From positions 62,001 to 126,000 of the forward strand of contig JAFBJZ010000407.1 of assembly GCA_016785225.1 (NCBI GenBank): 64,000 bases of DNA, read 5' to 3'. Position numbers and translations under genes: made by a program. Below, piece after piece: positions 58,401 to 64,000 of the stretch. The notes below the pieces were generated by a model. It saw only the letters and a list, made by a program, of their open reading frames with translations. It ran no database searches and had not been told where the DNA came from. Positions within the stretch are counted from its first letter, which is position 1, and every line of letters starts with the position of its first letter. The stretch is from Psettodes erumei (Eukaryota; Chordata; Actinopteri; Pleuronectiformes; Psettodidae).

Positions 58401-60862
58401 AACAATATCAACACTGTCTGCTACACACGGACCAACGCAGTTTCATATCATGTTTTTTAAACAGAATTTTAAAACACAGAGTATCTCTGTTTATTCACCC
58501 CCCGTACCCATATCTGATCCCTGTGTGCACCATGTTGTGTATTTAATTTGTTGAAGTCAGTCAGTGAGCAACATCTAATGATAACAAAATGAAATAAAAT
58601 GAGTGTTGAAAGTAAAGTTAGATCTGTAATAGTATTATTCAATACTTTCTCAATACGTATCAGCAAGTATGTTAAGTAAACGTACTTGTACTCATATGAA
58701 ATAAAGTGGTATCTGTGCATCCCTGTGGATCACTACCCGCGGCTGAACTTCTTCCATTTTACATTCACGTCTCTTAATCATTCAGTGATTTGGAGCCGTG
58801 TTGCCTGTGTATAAAACATAACAGATGTGTGATATAGAATAAAGAAACGTTTTGTCTGTAGTTCTTAGCCTGCCTGGCTCAGCTTCCCCCTCCAATGAAC
58901 ACCACTGACATCCTGTGGCTGTCCTGCTTCAGCTGCCCACTTCTCAGGTACATGCACACACATTAATACACACAAAACAACACGGTGCTATTTCACTGGT
59001 GTGTGCAGAATGGCATACTCACGGTCCACTGGTGTTGTGTTGGCAGCGTGTCGCTTCTGGGGAAGCCTCCAGACTGTTCAGTCATGGCAGTTGCTACAGG
59101 GAAGAACCTGGACGCCATTCCAAGAAAGGTGTGTCTTTACATTCCACATCGTGTCTATAATTCAAATTCACACATTTGTTGTCATCATATCATTGTGGGA
59201 ATTTTACACTCATACTGTATTTTTAGATAAAGCACTTTGTATTGTATTTGTTTTTTTTCCTGTCCTACGAGGAGAAGCTTTTTCACTCTGTGTTTCAAAA
59301 TGAAAAGGATGGACTTGTGCTCTCTCCTCACGTCATCACGTCTGTCCAGACCCAGAACTACTTCCTTGGCTGTTTCCTGTTGAAGTTTGGTCTGACGGTG
59401 TGCGCCTACCTGCTGGCCTTCGGGTTCACCCTGCAGGAGGTCTGTGTCAGAAGTAGCAACTTCACGCTGGCCAACGGCACCAGTGTCGCCTGCCTTCACA
59501 TACTCACGGCCAGGTACGAGGAGCATTGTCTCTTAACTGTCCCGCAGTCGTACAATACAGCAGTTATTCTGTTCTCAGATGTATCGCAGTTCATATCAGG
59601 ATGAAAAGACAGATTCCTGAGATCAAGAACTGATGAATGACGAATGGTTTCATTGTGTGTTACTGCAGCTCTGCAGACGAGGCTCCTCGCTGGTTCAGTG
59701 AGCTGTCCAATGGCCTGCTGCTGACTCAGAAGGTCATGGCAGGGTTCCTCGTCTTACACACAGGTGGGAGCGCTCTCTGTCACACTGTAGGCTGCACAAG
59801 AGGTGATCAAACCCACACGTGTCTTGATTACTTGACAAATAAAACCAACCCATTTTTGTTCTGTTCGTCATCTCCTCATCCAGTGGTGATCTCCCTCAGC
59901 TACGTCCACCGCTCTCAGCCTCTGTGGAGGAAGAGTCCGTTCAGCAACACCTGGTGGTGTCTCACTGTCCCTGTGGTGTAAGAATCATTTAGATTATTGC
60001 ACCCGCCTCAATATATAGAATACATCCTGTAACTGACAAAATAAACAAGACATGAACAAGAGCAAGACAAAGACAATAACACAATAGCATCAGTAATAAG
60101 TAGGCAAACAGAACCATCAATTTTTGAAGACATTTTGCTTGCTGCGCTCTTTCCCTTAATGACATGCACTATACACAGGAAATGAAGCTGACTTCTCTTT
60201 CCTGGCCCTTCTGTATAAATCACAGACTCAATTTGTTACTCTCTCCCCTCTCTCCTCCAGTCTGCTCAGCCAGATTGTCCAGGCCTCGGTGGATTACCAG
60301 CTGTGGCGTGACCAGGGCAGCCTCCTGACCTTCAACCTGGGTGATATACCGCTGCTGGCCTGGGTGCTGGCCTCCCTGTCGCCGCTGCTGGTGGTGGTGG
60401 TCAACGAAGTGGTGAAGCTGCACGAGATACGGTATGTAGCCGAGCTCTGGAGGAGCTGATACAAAACAGCTCAGAGGCCAGTCGAGAATCATCGTGAGCT
60501 GAAAGACATCTGTGTAAAGCAGCTATAGACGTGAGGGTGTAGAGGATTAGAATAGGAATATTGGAAGTAGGTATGACATCAGAGGAGACTTTCTGAGGAA
60601 GAAATGGCAGAAGAAAGCATGAGGAGACGAGCACAAGCTCGTTTTGCAGTTTTACATTGCAGGAAAACCAGAGGGATCAGATCATTCTTCAGATTTCTCT
60701 CATCTTTTTCAGATCAGCGATGTGTCGTGAAACATCAGATTGCAACCTCGTCTATATCACAAGCTTTCTTCCCCTCTTGTCCATTTCAGGGTGCGAGTTC
60801 GCTACCAGAAGAGACAGAAGCTGCAGTTCGAAACAAAGCTGGGTATGAACTCTCCATTCTGA
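35280..60862 (+). CDS. tmem94: Transmembrane protein 94 (ER P-type ATPase-like, ERMA)
   Basis: Polytopic ER membrane protein related to P-type ATPases and reported to load Mg2+ into the ER. Coding exons: 35280-35303, 40082-40201, 40495-40622, 42129-42265, 42917-43122, 43425-43576, 43967-44069, 44158-44244, 44404-44520, 47164-47220, 49148-49252, 49899-50072, 50152-50373, 50452-50764, 52345-52518, 52738-52840, 53367-53575, 53679-53860, 54517-54649, 55076-55191, 55843-55941, 56155-56263, 57011-57200, 57296-57373, 58862-58947, 59047-59128, 59350-59513, 59669-59763, 59884-59977, 60261-60431, 60790-60862. Together 4103 nt; one base is missing in 55843-55941, so the intact gene would be about 1367 residues, against about 1356 in human. 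Start chosen for its GCCATGG context and short leader exon; stop TGA at 60860-60862 follows the conserved C terminus (KLGMNSPF). Identification is by near-continuous similarity to the vertebrate family; phases agree at every other junction. Confidence 0.95.
35304..40081. other. tmem94 intron 2 (4.8 kb)
   Basis: The largest intron in the window. I see no exon, RNA gene or recognisable mobile element. Open frames such as the one near 38720-39016 have no domain, no splice partners and no conserved pattern. Enhancers could be present but cannot be seen by eye. Confidence 0.6.
40082..44520 (+). other. tmem94: tmem94 N-terminal exons: TM1-TM4 and actuator-like region
   Basis: Exons 2-9 encode a cytosolic start (LGLSTGQALLKLRDQL), a hydrophobic segment AALTLLVVLGLLCC (TM1) and ALLLLFVLNLLLVGRQ (TM2). 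Then comes the actuator-like LVEGDIIALRPGQ (about residues 182-195) and a Pro-rich loop, LFPPFSPPPSPR. VVLVAFLLVNTIRYF (TM3) and LPILPLLFPVMWVLV (TM4, with prolines as in the TM4 of P-type ATPases) end the region. The exon at 42917 is joined through a poorly conserved stretch, DYLSGCVGEVRW. Confidence 0.88.
40623..42128. other. tmem94 intron 4
   Basis: No exon is supported. A stretch around 41805-41980 (CACTGGTCACTTCATGACAA, later GGAGTTCCTAATATTGTG) loosely resembles terminal parts of a Tc1-type element but is too decayed to call. Confidence 0.5.
46188..46860 (+). mobile_element. Decayed, internally deleted Tc1/mariner transposon
   Basis: The left end has CACTGATCAGCCACGT with CACTGACAGGTGAAGTGAAT behind it, as in a widespread fish Tc1-like family. 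The + strand frame around 46330-46466 encodes DLRDFDKGQTVMFRRVGQ and SRTACLVGCSQSAVV, which look like the helix-turn-helix DNA-binding part of a transposase. A stop follows at once, the catalytic middle is missing, and the 3' transposase end resumes near 46795 (CTTGGTGCCTGATACCACAG). It is inactive. Confidence 0.75.
47054..47105. repeat. (CA)n microsatellite
   Basis: Uninterrupted CA run of about 52 nt, roughly 60 nt upstream of the acceptor of the exon at 47164. Confidence 0.97.
48029..48247. mobile_element. MITE-like element with terminal inverted repeats
   Basis: The left end 48029-48065 reads TACTCACAAAAAGTTAGGGA and the right end 48215-48247 is its reverse complement over about 25 nt (TATCCCTAACTTTTTGTG), about 220 bp in all. 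There is no coding capacity, and the ends sit in TA-rich sequence consistent with TA target sites. This looks like a miniature Tc1/mariner-type element. Confidence 0.75.
48244..48276. repeat. (AT)n microsatellite
   Basis: AT dinucleotide run directly abutting the right inverted repeat of the MITE-like element. Confidence 0.95.
49253..49898. other. tmem94 intron 12 with palindromic repeat
   Basis: Holds inverted arms 49612-49642 and 49671-49709 (TAGTCTGACT and AGCTGGACTAAA facing their complements), and an imperfect direct repeat of AGAAGAAGCTGCTA near 49760 and 49799. No exon. Confidence 0.65.
50374..50451 (+). other. tmem94: In-frame, stop-free 78-bp mini-intron with alternative splice pair
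   Basis: Between exons 50152-50373 and 50452-50764. Donor GTAAAA at 50374 and acceptor CCCAAG at 50451 give a 78-nt intron. It has no in-frame stop, so retention would insert 26 residues. A second phase-compatible pair, donor GTATGA at 50390 and acceptor CTGCCCAG at 50473, would remove 84 nt instead and give a different junction ending in the same EAEAEDF sequence. Which one is used cannot be told from sequence. Confidence 0.6.
51128..52112 (-). mobile_element. 5'-truncated non-LTR retrotransposon (L2/Rex1-like)
   Basis: Antisense to tmem94. The minus-strand frame 52084-51590 encodes the C-terminal part of a LINE reverse transcriptase, with NYKYLGVHIDNKLDW and LYFLRRLRSFNICRTML, recognisable in many fish LINEs. 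A one-base deletion near 51650 breaks the frame; the usual ending, TTERHRKSFLPVAIKLYNS, continues in another frame toward 51530. The element's 3' end, next to the TG run, reads TTTCCCCCTTGGGGATTAAT then AAAGTATTC on the minus strand, typical of such tails. The clade is uncertain. Confidence 0.8.
51590..52084 (-). pseudogene. LINE reverse transcriptase C-terminal fragment (frameshifted)
   Basis: Open frame of 164 codons inside the retrotransposon above. It covers only the region after the catalytic palm (thumb and downstream), lacks the endonuclease and YADD-type core, and drifts out of the conserved frame near its 3' end. It is a dead fragment. Confidence 0.75.
53861..54516. other. tmem94 intron 19
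   Basis: After the CA run there is only AT-rich unassigned sequence. No exon. Confidence 0.6.
53868..53899. repeat. (CA)n microsatellite beside tmem94 donor site
   Basis: CA run beginning 8 nt after the exon end at 53860. CA-rich sequence just downstream of a 5' splice site is a known hnRNP L binding context in vertebrates. Confidence 0.95.
55192..55842. other. tmem94 intron 21 with (CA)n
   Basis: Contains a CA run at 55390-55437. I searched the 3' part for an alternative acceptor that would fix the phase of the next exon and found none that keeps the conserved residues. Confidence 0.65.
55390..55437. repeat. (CA)n microsatellite
   Basis: Uninterrupted CA run of about 48 nt. Confidence 0.97.
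55843..55941 (+). other. tmem94: tmem94 exon 21: apparent single-base deletion
   Basis: The preceding exon ends in phase 0 (codon AGG at 55189-55191) and the next needs phase 1, so this exon should be 100 nt, but it is 99. Read from the acceptor it gives AKLPR and then shifts to a TGA at 55882-55884. Read from the following exon backwards it gives GIHQVRPHLKNIDNVPLLVP, the conserved family sequence. The shift falls in the GGG at 55856-55858, where a conserved Arg-Gly junction would need four G. Both flanking splice sites are normal. Confidence 0.85.
56264..57010. other. tmem94 intron 23 with G/C inverted repeat
   Basis: GCGGGGGGGGTTGGGT at 56415-56430 faces ACCCAACCCCCCCGC at 56519-56533 with an 88-nt loop. 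No exon. Confidence 0.65.
57374..58861. other. tmem94 intron 25, mostly Tc1 remnant
   Basis: The 1.5-kb intron between two transmembrane-coding exons; about half is the antisense Tc1-like copy. The rest is AT-rich with nothing assignable. Confidence 0.7.
57632..58390 (-). mobile_element. Decayed Tc1-like transposon, antisense
   Basis: The minus strand from 58390 begins at an inverted-repeat-like end (CACTGCCTAGCCAAAAAAAA). A frame 58414-58142 follows, encoding the paired-type helix-turn-helix of a Tc1 transposase (EIAETTKTGLRTVQRIIKNW, then GRKKILIDHDRRSLKR). The catalytic part reappears in frame 57994-57683 (WSDDSRFTLLQSDG and IFQDDN, containing two of the expected catalytic acidic residues). 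Several deletions and frameshifts separate them. The other inverted repeat is not visible. Inactive. Confidence 0.85.
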
Positions 60863-62720
60863 TGCCTTCCCGCCACAGAAAGCCGGTGTCACAGTAATAC
60901 TGGGAAACCAGTCAGACCGCTCTGGAAACCAGGCGAGGGCAGAGTGCGCACACCGCTATGCCCTCCATTATCACGTCAGTCCATCGGGTGGAGCAGTTAT
61001 CAGCCAAACTTTACGGTGGGAGCCTCCCGTCTTCACGAGCTCCCATCAGTTATATGAAGGGCAGGGAAAAGAAAAAGTGACAACTATTTATTGTCTGGCT
61101 TTTAGCTTCTTTCAAAGGCATGAGGAATGTTTTCTCTCTATCACTTCTGTCCTGAACCTCCTCTCCAGGAATGCTCCAGGTTCCACACAGTGCACTAAAA
61201 GCCACTTGGCTTTGAGAGGATTGTGTTGTGAAGTTCATGTTAGCGTCATTCCATTGGAGCACATTGAAGTGTGGCATATCATCAGGCCAGTCCAGCCTTC
61301 ATTCAATTTAACATGATATTACTGGGTCTTAATTCAAAAGAAAAAGATGTGAAAAGGTAGCCTGTGACTATGGAACCCCAAAGTGTTTATTTTTTTATCT
61401 TCACACTCATGAAATAAATGATCACAAGTAAACTGTGTAGAATATAGACAAGAAACAATCATTTGTGAACAGAGTTTAATCATTTTACAGGAGATTTGGT
61501 TTTTATTCTCTGTTAAAACTTTCATCTCAAAAGGCTGTTCGTAATGTCACATTTCAGCCAATCACAGCCCCCTGCTATCTCATTAAGCTAGTTCTCCTGT
61601 TAGCTGAAGTGTGAAGTCTGTCAGCTGGACACAGGCAGTGTGACTCCACCTCTTCACCCAGATGCTAAGCAGTTATCTAAGCTCTCGGCTCAAGGTTACG
61701 ACATGAACTGCGTTGATTGAATGTGATTGGCTGAAAGCTGGATTAGGAAGGAAACTTGACATGGAATAAGTGGCGTCATAAGATTTTTAAACAACACTTC
61801 TGAAAAAGGGCTTTTTCTTAATGGCGTCCAATAAAAGAATTATCACATTAAGAATGATAAAATAATATATTTCATTGTAATATGATGAGTTAAGCTTCAA
61901 TTATTTCCCAAATATATGTGTTTTACACAATTTGTTCATGTGACTAGTTACTTTATTTAATATTAGACACTTTGTGGTTCCATTTATAACAAAGAGACAT
62001 CTACACTATATGGTTTAACAGAGAAGCTGTTGAAAACAATGTGATGAGCTTTCTGGACCTCTGTGGATTGCATTTCTGCCTTTGAGCCACTTTTTAATAT
62101 TTACTCTGGCAACCTGCTCTTATATTGTATTTTGTGACAAACGTTCTTTGTTACGCAATTTTGGAGCTAAGCTGATGTCAGCCCTGCTGTAACTGAATAT
62201 GGAATGAAGAAAAAATAGAATTTTTAATCAGTCACATTTTATACACAAACCGTACATCTATGTTTGACTTGGTGGAAGTGAAGAAAACGTGCCAGCATGC
62301 TGCTCGGAGCGCACGCAGGTGGCTGTGTGGTGATCTCAGCGAGTCCCTTCCCAAGCGATGGTTTTACTGTACATATGCCGACGTTCACTCTGGTATCCTT
62401 ACGTACCAGAATCTTCTGAAAGGTGCTTCACATTATTCAGTTGCCTTCCTCCTCGACCTGTCTGCCCGTTTCATCTCCCAACACCTGAAACACATTAGTC
62501 ATGATTAACCCAGGTTTCACTCCAGCATGCTGCAGAGAGTCAGCTCGTGATCATCTTCACATAGAATATGCAGCCGCCTGCATGTTTGATTTCCCCCCGG
62601 GGTTCATCTCGACGTGAACCCTCAGCAGCAGACGTCTGTATCTTATTCAATCTCACCAGCCGTCTGTGTGGTGCTGGATTTTAATATTGCCACTTCACAA
62701 TAAAATAGCAGTTGGTTTTG
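60863..62720. other. tmem94: tmem94 3' UTR (extent uncertain)
   Basis: No coding sequence is recognisable. AATAAA hexamers at 61413-61418, 61830-61835 and 62699-62704 are candidate poly(A) signals. An open frame at 62260-62508 has no known domain and no splice context. Confidence 0.5.
61413..61418 (+). terminator. tmem94: Candidate poly(A) signal of tmem94
   Basis: First canonical AATAAA after the stop, about 550 nt downstream. Later hexamers at 61830 and 62699 are alternatives. Confidence 0.4.
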
Positions 62721-64000
62721 TCACATGTGGAACAATGAAAGTCACTAATGTCAATGCCAGATCAACCTCAGGGCTCGGGACAACAGGTGGGCCTCTGGGT
62801 TCCAAGTAATCAGTTTCTCAATTTATTTCCAGAAAGTGTAATATATCCCAATGTATAACTATATTGTGATATAAAATGATATATGCTGTAATACATTTTT
62901 TTTCTTTCTCAAATGTGTTTATCATGCTGGAAACCATTTACATATGACATGTCACAAGTTTACCTCAGTTTACCCCCTGAAAGAAATCATTGTCACAGAG
63001 GATTTTATCACTGATTTCTGAACCAACTTCTATCAAATGTCACAAGTACACAGTGACTCTGGGCTTTTGTAGGACCCAGATGTTCGAAGGCCTGTCCGGC
63101 CTGGGCTGTTGTCCACTTGCACTGTAGCTGAACCTACAGACGGCATCAAACGTCATCAGGGTCAGTTACCACTGGGGACATGTCCTCTGTAATTCTCACT
63201 GAGAATATGGAGGGTTTGACTTCTGGAGATTTCACAATTACAAACCAACTCCTTATGGATGTCTTACAGGGTGATTCCAGACTTCATATATTTCATATAT
63301 TTCACTGATTGTAGGCACAACAGCAAATACATTTAGATCCAGTCCAGTTCTAAACTAAATCCTTGTTGCAACATGAAATTGGCAGACAATATAAATGACC
63401 AGTTATCTCTTTTATCAGATTTATTTTTTTTATTAAATAATAACATTTTACAGAGTTTTTATGGTTTGTGGTGGGGGGGCTTGGATTAATGACCTCAGCA
63501 CAGTTTAGCCTGTGTGTACTTGTTTTAGATATTCCATGGCTACACAAACTCTTTGAAGTTACACATGTAACAAAGGCCAAGGTACAAGTGAAGGTGTTGA
63601 GATCACTTTCTGGATGGACATGGACTGGCATCAAACTACTGAGAATGTGTTTAAAGTCACACATTACAATGCAAGAAAACATTTCTGATTTTATTTTTCC
63701 TGGTTTATATCGTGACAAACATATGAACTATGCTGCATGAATAGATCCAGGTGAATGCTCAGTCTTAATCAGTGGCATGTGATAGTTCGTTCTACTGTTT
63801 GTTCACAACACACCACGGACTTCACACTGTATTACCAAGCCTGTGGTTCAACCTGCAGAGCTGATGCTAATGTTTCGATAGCATCACCATGCACAGGCTA
63901 GGATGCCATGTCAGCTGATTTGAAGGGTGGGCTATTGGCTGATGGATTATGATATAGTTGTTCACAAGATACATAAATGTATATTTTGTAATTTTTTAAA
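62721..64000. other. Downstream intergenic region
   Basis: AT-rich, with no gene, RNA gene or clear repeat that I can support. In human the gene next to TMEM94 is CASKIN2, but no exon resembling it is seen here. Confidence 0.5.

Larger units (their letters stand above)
57011..60862 (+). other. tmem94: tmem94 C-terminal exons: TM5-TM10
   Basis: After exon 57011-57200 (ALDPLYPSQCSWETFGYAT) six hydrophobic segments follow: FLFLLQCQLSLVIIQFLACL (57296 and 58862 exons), ILWLSCFSCPLLSVSLL, FLGCFLLKFGLTVCAYLLAF (59350), VMAGFLVLHTVVISLSYV (59669/59884), WWCLTVPVVLLSQIVQA and IPLLAWVLASLSPLLVVVV (60261). NFT and NGT sequons lie between two of them. The protein ends in a basic tail and KLGMNSPF. This arrangement fits the C-terminal membrane half of P-type ATPases. 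Confidence 0.9.

Noticed and set aside
62260..62508. 82-codon open frame downstream of tmem94
   Set aside because: No family similarity that I recognise; probably 3' UTR or intergenic.

Overview
This window is vertebrate nuclear DNA, most likely from a ray-finned (teleost) fish. It holds two multi-exon protein-coding genes, both on the + strand, with GT-AG introns, many about 80-150 bp long. There are frequent (CA)n microsatellites and decayed Tc1/mariner, LINE and SINE-like repeats of the kind common in fish genomes. There are no operons, CRISPR arrays, rRNA or tRNA genes. The annotation was done by reading exons directly: each was placed by an open frame, splice sites, matching phase with its neighbours and recognisable protein family sequence.

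Region 1 (1-31425) is the 3' part of an unconventional class XV myosin gene. The first readable exon (1330) is inside the motor domain, so the 5' end lies outside the window. Forty-eight consecutive exons keep phase through the end of the motor, two IQ motifs, MyTH4, a FERM domain split by a long Met/Pro/Gln/Arg-Ser-rich insert, SH3, a second MyTH4 and a second FERM, to a stop at 31425 (about 1903 residues). The neighbouring gene is TMEM94, which is close to MYO15B on human 17q25, so I favour myo15b over myo15a.

Region 2 (31426-33700) is the 3' UTR and a short intergenic space of about 2.3 kb. Region 3 (33590-35303) is a promoter with a CCAAT box and a YY1-like ATGGCTGC element, a short non-coding first exon, and a GC-rich second exon carrying the start codon and an overlapping upstream ORF.

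Region 4 (35280-60862) is tmem94, the polytopic P-type-ATPase-like protein of the endoplasmic reticulum (also called ERMA). Its 31 coding exons give about 1367 residues, close to the human length. One exon (55843-55941) is one base short of the conserved frame, in a GGG run: either an assembly error or a real frameshift. Another intron (50374-50451) is only 78 bp, in frame and stop-free, with a competing pair of splice sites.

Region 5 (60863-64000) is the tmem94 3' UTR and downstream DNA with no recognisable gene. The introns hold three decayed Tc1/mariner copies, a 5'-truncated LINE, a short terminal-inverted-repeat element, palindromes and simple repeats. I found no evidence of a novel biological system. 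The most useful observations are the tmem94 frameshift, the ambiguous mini-intron, the myo15b tail lacking a class I PDZ-binding C terminus, and several hairpin-forming or repeat sequences beside exons.
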